Shown here: positions 1 to 6,816 of the stretch, piece by piece | How the letters are laid out: the number at the start of each line of letters is the position of its first letter | Position numbering within the stretch: the stretch's first letter is position 1 | Source: CAZMOK01 sp964644135 | GTDB taxonomy: Bacteria > Bacteroidota > Bacteroidia > Bacteroidales > JAGOPY01 | Assembly: GCA_964644135.1 (NCBI GenBank) | Contig: CAZXWD010000077.1 | Span: forward strand, 1 to 15,228 | Length of the DNA stretch: 15,228 bases | Reading direction: 5' to 3' | Notes under the pieces: model-generated | Seen by the model: the letters and a program-made list of their open reading frames with translations, nothing else | Database searches by the model: none | Told to the model about the DNA's origin: nothing | Position numbers and translations under genes: made by a program

Positions 1-93
1 TGCCCATAAACAATTTTCTTCACTTTCCTGTGTTAATATTTTGAACTACAGCCCTGTTAGCTGCCGTTAGTACAGCATTATTTTTGACCTTTG

Positions 94-101
94 TATTTTT
101 G
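94..101 (+). promoter_or_regulatory. Candidate Bacteroidota -7 box upstream of mltD
   Basis: TATTTTTG matches the Bacteroidota sigma factor -7 consensus TAnnTTTG and ends 22 bp before the mltD start codon. No clear TTTG or TTG lies about 20 bp further upstream, so the -33 half is weak or missing. The rest of positions 1-123 is AT-rich and shows no recognisable gene. Confidence 0.4.
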
Positions 102-123
102 TATCTAAAGTGATAAAACAATT

Positions 124-1863
124 ATGAGATCCCTATATATACCCATGCAATTTTTTGCCGTCATATCAGTGATATTGTTATTGACTAACTCACTGCAGGC
201 TGCAGCCCTGAACGATACCCTCAAAAATGAAACTTTAGCCAAAGACGATACCCTGAGACAAAAAGTGCTTGATAAGGTAAACAACAGTAAGATTTCTGAG
301 CAAATCGTTGAGCAGTCGGGAATTGCTGATAAGCTGGATGAACTTCTGCACATCAAATACTTCAAAGATTATTACTTCACTACCGACACACAGGAACTGA
401 ACATTTACGGTTTTAATCCGGATGAAATACCTGAATACCATGATTCTGTCTATATCGGCAGGATACAGACACTGAACGGCGAAACCCCTATAGAACTTAC
501 TTATAACAAAACAGTAAAGAACTACATAGAACTTTATGCGGTCAAAAAACGTGACTTGACTTCAAGAATGCTTGGTATGGCCGAGGTATATTTTCCATTA
601 TTCGAAGAGTACCTCGACAGGTATGACCTTCCGCTGGAGTTAAAATACCTCGCAATTGTTGAGTCAGCCTTAAACCCGAGGGCAGGTTCCCACGCAGGGG
701 CTAAAGGTCTATGGCAGTTCATGTACGCTACCGGTAAAGTCTATGGACTTACAGTCAGTTCACTCATAGATGAAAGGTATGATCCATATAAAGCTACAGA
801 CGCCGCATGCCGGCATATGAAAGACCTTTATGAGATCTATGGCGACTGGTCGCTTGTTATGGCAGCTTATAATTCCGGGGCCGGAAATGTGAACAAAGCA
901 ATAAGAAGGGCCGGCGGACTGAAGAATTATTGGGCAATCTGGCCATTCCTGCCAAGGGAAACAAGAGGTTATGTACCCGCATTTACAGCCGTCACCTATG
1001 TGATGAATTATGCTCCTGAACATAACCTTTATCCTGTGCACCCGGGCATTCTTTACAACGGTATCGACACTGTTATTGTAAATGAGCCGCTCGCGTTCGA
1101 CCAGGTTTCCGAGTCCCTTGGCATACCAATAGATGATGTTAGGTTCCTGAACCCGATGTATAAAAGGGAAATTCTCCCGGTACAGGGAGACAAACAGTAC
1201 TTCCTGAGGCTGCCAAAGGAATATATCGGTGATTTCATAGAGAAGGAAGCAGAAATATATAATTTTAAGACTACAAGCGGGATAGAAAGAGAAAAATTGC
1301 TTACAGAGATCAAAAAAGCCCAGGAACGGCAGATCCATATCGTAAGGTCTGGTGAGAACCTGGGATTAATAGCCCAACGGTACAGGGTTTATGTAAGTTC
1401 ACTCCAAAGATGGAACAATTTAAGGGGAACCACTATATACCCCGGGCAAAGACTGGTTGTCTACCCGTCGCCAAACTATGACCCCGGCAGATATTCGGGC
1501 TCCTCCGTATCTGCTGCCTCCGCGTCGATATCCGACAAACAGATCCATACCGTGCGAAGAGGGGAAAACCTTGGATTGATAGCCAATAAATACGGCTGTA
1601 CGGTAAGCCAGCTCAAAAACTGGAACAATATCAGGGGGACCACCATTCATCCAAACCAGAAACTAGTGGTCTATTCCGGTAATACCGGCAGTACCGGTGG
1701 GAAGAAATATGTTTATCATACGGTTAAAATAGGAGACACTCTGTGGGATATTGCAAAAATGTACAAAGGGGCAACAGTCAGTGAGATTAAAGCGTTAAAT
1801 AATATTGGGAATACACGTCGCCTCTACCCGGGGCAGAAACTTAAGGTTGCTGTTGATGGTTAA
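124..1863 (+). CDS. mltD: MltD-type lytic transglycosylase, SLT domain plus three LysM repeats
   Basis: This 579-residue protein is predicted to cleave the glycan strands of peptidoglycan non-hydrolytically, leaving 1,6-anhydro-muramyl ends, in the periplasm. Residues 1-27 form a signal peptide (hydrophobic stretch about 10-20, then LQAAA). The transglycosylase fold spans about 155-300. The likely catalytic acid is Glu180 in VESALNP, followed by GLWQFM at 195-200 and AYNSGAGNV at 248-256, the usual SLT family 1 motifs. Three LysM domains follow at about 404-447, 474-517 and 531-576 and should hold the enzyme on glycan chains. This order and length fit MltD of Gram-negative bacteria. LysM1 and LysM2 are much more alike than either is to LysM3. 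The next gene, a DUF4837 lipoprotein, lies about 107 bp downstream on the same strand and may be co-transcribed. I am sure of the family; the symbol is given by domain architecture. Confidence 0.93.
   Translation: MRSLYIPMQFFAVISVILLLTNSLQAAALNDTLKNETLAKDDTLRQKVLDKVNNSKISEQIVEQSGIADKLDELLHIKYFKDYYFTTDTQELNIYGFNPDEIPEYHDSVYIGRIQTLNGETPIELTYNKTVKNYIELYAVKKRDLTSRMLGMAEVYFPLFEEYLDRYDLPLELKYLAIVESALNPRAGSHAGAKGLWQFMYATGKVYGLTVSSLIDERYDPYKATDAACRHMKDLYEIYGDWSLVMAAYNSGAGNVNKAIRRAGGLKNYWAIWPFLPRETRGYVPAFTAVTYVMNYAPEHNLYPVHPGILYNGIDTVIVNEPLAFDQVSESLGIPIDDVRFLNPMYKREILPVQGDKQYFLRLPKEYIGDFIEKEAEIYNFKTTSGIEREKLLTEIKKAQERQIHIVRSGENLGLIAQRYRVYVSSLQRWNNLRGTTIYPGQRLVVYPSPNYDPGRYSGSSVSAASASISDKQIHTVRRGENLGLIANKYGCTVSQLKNWNNIRGTTIHPNQKLVVYSGNTGSTGGKKYVYHTVKIGDTLWDIAKMYKGATVSEIKALNNIGNTRRLYPGQKLKVAVDG
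1333..1674 (+). repeat. Internal duplication of LysM1 and LysM2 in mltD
   Basis: Two segments, 1333-1464 and 1543-1674, encode LysM domains sharing ENLGLIA, WNN, RGTTI and LVVY at the same positions. They are separated by a Ser/Ala-rich linker (about residues 448-473). A third LysM at 1714-1851 is clearly more diverged. This suggests a later duplication of the first domain. Confidence 0.75.
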
Positions 1864-1970
1864 AAAATGAAAATGATTTCTTTTAAACAGTTTTTCTCTG
1901 AGTCCGGAGAAGGATTGATATCTGCAAATAATCATTGGTAACAATATTTAAGCTTAAAATACCCTCAACT

Positions 1971-3002
1971 ATGACAAAGCTCAGGTTAACGATAATTTCA
2001 TTCCTGATAATCTCAGGATTTGTGCTATCCGGATGTGTTTCAAATGATTCCGGCAAACCCAGGTCTACCGGTGAAACGAACATGATACTTATTGTTACTG
2101 ACACGAAAAACCAGTGGAACAGTGAGATGGGACAGGTGATAAGGTCTTATTTCGGACGGGAACTGCCCGGCCTGCCCCAGCCGGAACCTATGTTCGGGTT
2201 CCTGAATATAGCCGACGAAAACCTGAATGATCTTTACAAGAAATTCCATAATATCTTCATTGTGAATATAGATCCGGAATGGAGCGGAGAGGTGCTTGCA
2301 GAAACAAAAAAAGACCTGTGGTCGTACCCGCAGCGCGTGATCAAGATCACTGCCACTGATTACGAGGCTTTTTTTAACAAATTCGAAGAGCAAAAAGAGA
2401 CTTACCTCGACATGTTCAACAAGCTTGAGCGGGAAAGGGTGCTCAAGAATTTCAAAATGGCCCAGGACATAGGTATAACAACAAGGCTTGGGAAAAAATT
2501 CGGGATATATCTTGAGATACCCGGGGGTTTCTACATTGCCGAAGAGGCTGAAGGCTTTCTCTGGCTAAGACATACTGTGCAAAAAGTGCGACAGGATGTT
2601 GAGCTGGGCATTCTGATCTACACACAGGATTACCTGGATACAATTGTTTTCAACAGAGACCATATTATCGCTTTGCGCGACCAGATTACCATGGAACATG
2701 TAAGTGGCCCTTCACGGGGCTCCTACATGAAGGTTGCCGATGAATTCTATGAACCCGTTACGCTCTATGCAGAGAGCTTCCCGGCCGATTATGCAGTGGA
2801 AACACGTGGGCTCTGGGATGTTGAGAACGATTTTATGGGCGGGCCTTTTATCAGTTATACATTCCTTGATGAGCACACCAATAAAGTGTTCACGTTAGAT
2901 GGGTATATCTATTACCCTAATGAAGAAAAGAAAAACCATTTAAGGGAACTTGAAGCTATTTTCCACTCCCTGAGGACAGGAGTGAACAAGGAGAAGAATT
3001 AA
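1971..3002 (+). CDS. DUF4837 family lipoprotein
   Basis: A 343-residue predicted lipoprotein of the DUF4837 family, which is found mainly in Bacteroidota and has no established function. I chose the ATG at 1971 because it puts a compact signal sequence directly before the lipobox LSGC, with the lipidated Cys at residue 22. An in-frame TTG at 1935 would add 12 residues that do not look like a signal sequence. The mature part starts with a short Ser/Gly/Asn-rich linker. It then has the family's early features: a strand MILIVTDT, a conserved W, and a GLPQPEPMF segment, followed by NIFIVNIDPEW. No catalytic motif is recognisable. It follows the MltD gene on the same strand, so a role in the cell envelope is plausible, but that is inference from context. 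Its stop overlaps the stop of the convergent downstream gene. Confidence 0.85.
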   Translation: MTKLRLTIISFLIISGFVLSGCVSNDSGKPRSTGETNMILIVTDTKNQWNSEMGQVIRSYFGRELPGLPQPEPMFGFLNIADENLNDLYKKFHNIFIVNIDPEWSGEVLAETKKDLWSYPQRVIKITATDYEAFFNKFEEQKETYLDMFNKLERERVLKNFKMAQDIGITTRLGKKFGIYLEIPGGFYIAEEAEGFLWLRHTVQKVRQDVELGILIYTQDYLDTIVFNRDHIIALRDQITMEHVSGPSRGSYMKVADEFYEPVTLYAESFPADYAVETRGLWDVENDFMGGPFISYTFLDEHTNKVFTLDGYIYYPNEEKKNHLRELEAIFHSLRTGVNKEKN

Positions 3003-3406
3003 CGTTTCTCGTAGGTTGTTTTTATCCTGATGCCCCCGGTTTCATGATCCTTTACGATCTTCCCGCCTGAATACCTCCCCAGGGGAGTGGGCTCTGTACC
3101 GGCATTTTCAAACAGGATCCTGACTTCGCTAGTTTCTTCATCATATGTCCAGAAACCAGAAATGACCGATCCTCCTGTCACTGCGCTCATGGTTGAATCT
3201 TCATTAAGTACGAAAACGACAGATTTTTCCATTCTCCTCAGCGCATCGAGCTTCTCACGGCCAATATCCTCGCCTTCAGTTTCAACACTAACGTCAACGG
3301 CCCGCCATTCGCCGGCAAGTTTCTCTCCGGCCGGCTGGGAACAGGAAAACATTATTGCCAAAAAGATGAAAGTGATTGCAGTGATATAAATGTTTCTCTG
3401 GTTCAT
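2999..3406 (-). CDS. Small lipocalin-like lipoprotein, function unknown
   Basis: This 135-residue minus-strand gene encodes a predicted lipoprotein: basic N-terminus, hydrophobic stretch about 7-20, and lipobox MFSC with Cys22. The mature part begins LAGEWRAVDV. It later has a segment like a small beta-barrel lipoprotein: VFVLNEDSTMSAV, then GFWTYDEETSEVRILF. The pattern of GxW, a turn with D-S-T-M-S, and GxWxYDE recalls the lipocalin-like DUF families common in Bacteroidota. I cannot name the exact family and propose no ligand. It is transcribed toward the DUF4837 gene and divergently from the TetR operon, with 153 bp between its start and that of the TetR gene. A minus-strand -7 box (3433-3440) lies 26 bp before its start codon. 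Confidence 0.75.
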   Translation of the reverse strand: MNQRNIYITAITFIFLAIMFSCSQPAGEKLAGEWRAVDVSVETEGEDIGREKLDALRRMEKSVVFVLNEDSTMSAVTGGSVISGFWTYDEETSEVRILFENAGTEPTPLGRYSGGKIVKDHETGGIRIKTTYEKR

Positions 3407-3432
3407 GATAAAGGTTGTTGTAAAATATCTGC

Positions 3433-3440
3433 CAAAATTA
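3433..3440 (-). promoter_or_regulatory. Candidate -7 box for the small lipoprotein gene
   Basis: On the minus strand this reads TAATTTTG, matching TAnnTTTG, 26 bp upstream of the start codon at 3406. No convincing TTG/TTTG element is found about 20 bp further upstream; only a T-rich stretch is present. Confidence 0.35.
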
Positions 3441-3476
3441 ACATTTTACCCGGTGATAAATAAAAAAGCTGAAAAC

Positions 3477-3507
3477 TTGCAACGGTAATTTTTTTGATAT
3501 ATATTTG
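3477..3507 (+). promoter_or_regulatory. Bacteroidota-type promoter of the efflux operon
   Basis: A TTG at 3477-3479 and a perfect -7 box TATATTTG at 3500-3507 are separated by 20 bp, the normal spacing for the primary sigma factor of Bacteroidota. Transcription would start at about 3512-3516, roughly 45 bp before the TetR start codon and just inside the candidate operator. Confidence 0.75.
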
Positions 3508-3513
3508 TCCAAA

Positions 3514-3537
3514 CGGTTAAACCAAAAAGTTAAACCG
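3514..3537 (+). promoter_or_regulatory. Candidate TetR operator, imperfect inverted repeat
   Basis: The arms CGGTTAAAC (3514-3522) and GTTAAACCG (3529-3537) form an inverted repeat with one mismatched pair, spaced by 6 bp (3523-3528). The same bases also read as two direct copies of GTTAAACC at 3516-3523 and 3529-3536, 13 bp apart. The element overlaps the predicted transcription start and lies 23-46 bp before the TetR gene, a typical place for autorepression. Binding by the adjacent regulator is inference. Confidence 0.5.
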
Positions 3538-3559
3538 ATTGATTTAACTTAATGATAAA

Positions 3560-4171
3560 ATGACGGAAGAGAAGCAGAATACTGAAAAAATGATACTTGA
3601 AGCTGCTAAGGAGGTGTTTGTGGAGTATGGCTTCGATGGGGCTTCAATGCAAAAGATAGCCGACAGGGCCGGTATCAACAAAGCCCTTCTTCATTATTAT
3701 TTCAGGAGCAAGGATAAGCTTTTTGAGGCCACTTTCAGGGAGGTCTTTTTTTCTATGATACCGCCACTCATCAACACAGTTAAAGAAGAAATGCCACTCG
3801 AGAAAAAGATCGAAATATTCGTAGGGAAATACATTGACACACTTAGGGATAACCCCCTGGTGCCATTATTCATACTCCATGAACTGAACAGGAATCCCGA
3901 AAACCTCCCTGAACTGGTAAAGGAATCAGGGATTGACCCGGCAGTTTTCTTCGATCAGATCAGTAGCGAAATAGAATCGGGCAACATCAGGCCGGTACCC
4001 CCCCATCATTTAATGATAAACATCCTGGCCCTGAGTATTTTTCCGTTTGTGGCAAAACCTATCATAAAAGGCCTGTTCTTCAACCGTGATAATGATGAAT
4101 TCAACAAATTCATAGAAGAGAGAAAAGAGATCGTCACAACTTTTATCTTGAATGCAATTAAAAAGCCATGA
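3560..4171 (+). CDS. TetR/AcrR family transcriptional regulator
   Basis: A 203-residue TetR-family DNA-binding protein. The N-terminal domain spans about residues 8-55. Its helix-turn-helix is at about 29-48 (MQKIADRAGINKALLHYYF), followed by the family-typical SKDKLFEA. The remaining alpha-helical part should form the dimer and ligand-binding domain; it is too variable to predict a ligand. It is the first gene of the operon, and its last codons overlap the start of the TolC-like gene by 4 bp (ATGA at 4168-4171). It probably represses its own operon through the repeat at 3514-3537. In Enterobacteria the related YbhGFSR exporter is likewise linked to a TetR regulator (CecR/YbiH), so the pairing is familiar, although I cannot claim orthology from sequence alone. 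Confidence 0.93.
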   Translation: MTEEKQNTEKMILEAAKEVFVEYGFDGASMQKIADRAGINKALLHYYFRSKDKLFEATFREVFFSMIPPLINTVKEEMPLEKKIEIFVGKYIDTLRDNPLVPLFILHELNRNPENLPELVKESGIDPAVFFDQISSEIESGNIRPVPPHHLMINILALSIFPFVAKPIIKGLFFNRDNDEFNKFIEERKEIVTTFILNAIKKP

Positions 4172-5445
4172 AAAAGATGTTTCTAATAACCCTGGCTCTT
4201 TTTTCGGCCCTTTCAGTCTTTACCCAGCAGGTTAAAGAGATCACCCTGGATTATTGTTATGGAAAGGCTGAACAAAACCATCCGCTGAGTCAGAATTTTC
4301 AGCTTATCGACAGGGCTACGCAGTTGAAGATAGAAAACCTCAACAAAAACTACCTGCCCGATTTTGACCTTAACGGCTCCGCCCATTACCAGTCGGATGT
4401 AACAAAAGTACCATCAATAGTGCCTATGTCTGAATTTCGTATTGAACCTATCGACAAGGATTGGTATAAACTGACCCTCGACCTGCAGCAAACCGTTTAT
4501 GACGGTGGTCTGACCAAAAGGAACAAAATGGTGGAACAGGCTGAAAAACAAATAAAAGCACAGGAGGCCCGTGTCGAAATATACAAAGTGAAAGACCAGG
4601 TGAATAAATTGTATTTCAATATTCTTTCAATACAGGAAAATATTAAGATCCTGAAACTGCATGAAGAAGTGCTTCAACAGAGGATGAAAGAGGTTGAGGC
4701 AGCTGTGGGCAACGGGGCCCTGCTTGAATCAGATCTTGTCCAGCTCAGGGCAGAACTGATAAAGATAGACCAGGGTATGAAGGAGCTGGAAATCGGAATG
4801 GATGCCTCGGGTAAAATACTTTCAGAGATCATAGGTGAAAAAATAACTGAAGACGCGGTATACAAGTTGCCTTCGCCTGAGTTACAGAAAGCATATGACC
4901 CAAGGACAAGGCCTGAATATGCACTGATGGATTACGAACAGCTTAAGCTGGAAACATTAAAAGAGCTTACAACTGCCAGGGACCACCCTAAAGTATTTGG
5001 CTTCGGTCAGTTGGGTTATGGCAGGCCGGGCTTCGATATGCTGAACAATGATTTTGAAGAATTCTACATCGTTGGCCTTAAACTGAACTGGAGCCTCTAT
5101 GAGTGGGGCAAAACTAAAAATGAGAAGGAAATACTTGAGATCAGCAAGGAAATTATCGAAAACCGGAAAAGGAATTTCGACAGGGTGATCTCCATACAGT
5201 CTGAAGAGCAATTGTCGGAAATACAGAAATTCAGGATGCTCATTGAGAAAGACCGGGAGATCCTTGAACTCAGGGAGAAAGTGACTGCCACATATGAAAC
5301 CCGGTTAAGGAACGGGGTTATAACAACAGCCGATTACCTTGAGCAACTGAACGCCGAGTCGGAGGCCAGGCTGAACCTCAAACTGCATGAGATCCGCCTT
5401 GCTGCTGCAATGATCAATTACCAAACCACAAACGGGAATATCTGA
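4168..5445 (+). CDS. TolC-like outer membrane efflux channel
   Basis: A 425-residue outer-membrane efflux protein of the TolC family, predicted to form a trimeric channel-tunnel through outer membrane and periplasm for substrates delivered by the ABC pump. Residues 1-19 are a signal peptide ending in VFTQ. Two structurally repeated halves are recognisable by long amphipathic helices rich in Glu, Lys, Leu and Gln and by the paired strand-turn motifs LDLQQTVYDGG (near residue 110) and LNWSLYEWG (near 310), each followed by a polar helix. The C-terminus has a typical TTADYLEQLNAE helix. There is no lipobox, unlike the CusC/OprM branch. It starts inside the TetR stop codon and ends one base before the adaptor gene starts, so the three are very probably translated from one mRNA. 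Confidence 0.92.
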   Translation: MKKMFLITLALFSALSVFTQQVKEITLDYCYGKAEQNHPLSQNFQLIDRATQLKIENLNKNYLPDFDLNGSAHYQSDVTKVPSIVPMSEFRIEPIDKDWYKLTLDLQQTVYDGGLTKRNKMVEQAEKQIKAQEARVEIYKVKDQVNKLYFNILSIQENIKILKLHEEVLQQRMKEVEAAVGNGALLESDLVQLRAELIKIDQGMKELEIGMDASGKILSEIIGEKITEDAVYKLPSPELQKAYDPRTRPEYALMDYEQLKLETLKELTTARDHPKVFGFGQLGYGRPGFDMLNNDFEEFYIVGLKLNWSLYEWGKTKNEKEILEISKEIIENRKRNFDRVISIQSEEQLSEIQKFRMLIEKDREILELREKVTATYETRLRNGVITTADYLEQLNAESEARLNLKLHEIRLAAAMINYQTTNGNI

Positions 5446-5446
5446 T

Positions 5447-6331
5447 ATGAAAACAATTAAAATACTTGCTTTAGCCCTCATGGCAGGCCTGATGGCAGCA
5501 TGCTCGAAGCAGGAAAGGTCTGATGCTTACGGAACCTTTGAAGCTGTTGAAGTGATGGTTTCTGCCGAATCCAACGGAAGAATAATCAGCCTGGGGATCT
5601 CCGAAGGAGAAGTGATAGAAAAAGGAGAACAGGTCGGGATTATTGATACAACCGACCTCCATCTCAGAGCTTTGCAAATTGAAAAAAAGCAAATAACGCT
5701 GGATGCCAGGCTGGCATCGGTCAGTTCACAGGTGAAGGTCCGGGAACAACAACTCGTAAACATTAAGGTTGAAAAGATGCGGGTAAAGAACCTTTATGAA
5801 AAAGGAGCAGCTACACAAAAACAGATGGATGAGGTTACGGGCCAGTATGATTTGCTGTTGGCCCAGGTAGAATCGACAAGAGTTGGAAAACAATCCATAC
5901 GGGCCGAAAAAGCAGCTCTTGAAATACAACAGGAGCAAATCAGGGAATCGATCAGGAAGTGCTATATAAACAATCCTGTGAAAGGAACTGTGCTCGATAA
6001 GTATGCCGAGGAAGGAGAAGTCACCGCATACGGAAAACCCTTGTACAAGATTGCCGACCTGGAAATGATCAGGTTGCGGGTTTATGTGAGCGGTGCGCAA
6101 TTGCCCGAAGTTAAACTGGGCCGGGAGGTTGAGGTGTTGATAGATAAAGGAAAGGATGATTATTCAAAAATGACAGGGAAAGTATCGTGGATAAGCCCCG
6201 AAGCTGAATTTACCCCCAAGATCATCCAGACGAAAGAAGAAAGGGTAAACCTTGTTTATGCGGTGAAGGTACTGGTAAAGAACGATGGCAGGCTCAAAAT
6301 AGGAATGCCGGGAGAGGTTAATTTTAAATAG
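5447..6331 (+). CDS. HlyD/YbhG-like periplasmic adaptor lipoprotein
   Basis: A 294-residue membrane-fusion protein that should link the ABC permeases to the TolC-like channel. The start has a lipobox, LMAAC, with Cys19, so it is probably lipid-anchored to the inner membrane. A split biotinyl-lipoyl-like domain covers about 35-65 (VEVMVSAESNGRI, then SEGEVIEKGEQVG) and about 172-205 (INNPVKGTVLDKYAEEGEV). Between the halves lies an alpha-helical coiled-coil hairpin at about 70-170 with LYEKGAATQKQMDEV at the turn side. A beta-barrel region follows, containing EFTPKIIQTKEERVNLVYAVKV and ending in LKIGMPGEV, which closely resembles the YbhG branch. Its TAG stop is also the end of the first unit of a 7-bp tandem repeat. 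The gene sits between the channel and the DUF2147/ATPase genes in one operon. Confidence 0.92.
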   Translation: MKTIKILALALMAGLMAACSKQERSDAYGTFEAVEVMVSAESNGRIISLGISEGEVIEKGEQVGIIDTTDLHLRALQIEKKQITLDARLASVSSQVKVREQQLVNIKVEKMRVKNLYEKGAATQKQMDEVTGQYDLLLAQVESTRVGKQSIRAEKAALEIQQEQIRESIRKCYINNPVKGTVLDKYAEEGEVTAYGKPLYKIADLEMIRLRVYVSGAQLPEVKLGREVEVLIDKGKDDYSKMTGKVSWISPEAEFTPKIIQTKEERVNLVYAVKVLVKNDGRLKIGMPGEVNFK

Positions 6332-6359
6332 TAAATAGTGAGTAGTAAATAATAAATAG
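6325..6359 (+). repeat. Five 7-bp tandem repeats of TAAATAG type
   Basis: Five consecutive heptamers: TAAATAG, TAAATAG, TGAGTAG, TAAATAA and TAAATAG. The first contains the last codon and stop of the adaptor gene. Because the unit is 7 bp and carries TAA, TAG or TGA, the array places stops in every forward frame before the DUF2147 gene begins at 6370. It fills nearly all of the 38-bp gap between the two genes. Confidence 0.8.
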
Positions 6360-6369
6360 AATTACGATT

Positions 6370-6816
6370 ATGAAGAATTTGATATTAGTTTTTGCGTCTC
6401 TTTTGATCTCTGGAATGATCAGCGCCCAGGCCATTAATTCTGATGACATCCTTGGAGTGTGGCTCAACGAAGACAAAGATGCCCATGTTGAGATCTATAA
6501 GGAGGGTGATAAGTATTTTGGAAAGATCGTGTGGCTAAAGTTTCCCATCGACGAAGAGACCGGCAAGCCCAAGGTTGATGATGAAAATCCTGATGAAGAC
6601 CTCAGGGACCAGCCTGTTCTTGGCCTGGTTTTACTGAAAGACTTTGTGTTTGACCGGGACGAGTGGGACAGCGGCAGCATATACGATCCGAAGAACGGTA
6701 AGACGTACGACTGCTACATGGAACTGAAAGATAACGATAACCTTAAGATAAGAGGTTATATAGGGATATCTCTGCTCGGGCGCACAACTTACTGGACTAG
6801 GGTGAAAGAAGATTAA
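6370..6816 (+). CDS. DUF2147 family exported protein
   Basis: A 148-residue protein of the DUF2147 family, with a signal peptide (about residues 1-19, ending ISAQ). The mature part carries the family hallmarks in order: ILGVWLNEDKDAHVEIY, then GKIVWLKFPIDEETGKPKVDDENP, LGLVLLKDF, SIYDPKNGKTYDCYMEL, and a C-terminal RGYIGISLLGRTTYWTRV. The fold is expected to be a small lipocalin-like beta-barrel in the periplasm or cell surface; no enzymatic residue is evident and the biological role of the family is unsettled. It lies between the adaptor and the first ATPase of the efflux operon, and its TAA stop is immediately followed by the ATPase ATG, so it is probably co-transcribed with the pump. Whether it takes part in export is unknown. 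Equivalent ybhGFSR operons in Enterobacteria lack such a gene to my knowledge. Confidence 0.88.
   Translation: MKNLILVFASLLISGMISAQAINSDDILGVWLNEDKDAHVEIYKEGDKYFGKIVWLKFPIDEETGKPKVDDENPDEDLRDQPVLGLVLLKDFVFDRDEWDSGSIYDPKNGKTYDCYMELKDNDNLKIRGYIGISLLGRTTYWTRVKED

Noticed and set aside
760..1338. 192-codon open frame on the minus strand within mltD
   Set aside because: It lies opposite a well-supported transglycosylase domain, and its translation has no recognisable family or signal; it is a shadow frame.
1894..1911. Hairpin TTCTC/GAGAA between mltD and the DUF4837 gene as a terminator
   Set aside because: Only a 5-bp AT-containing stem with an 8-nt loop and no T-run after it; too weak to support.
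1935..1970. TTG start for the DUF4837 gene 36 bp upstream
   Set aside because: The ATG at 1971 gives a standard lipoprotein signal with Cys at residue 22; the extra residues do not fit a signal sequence.
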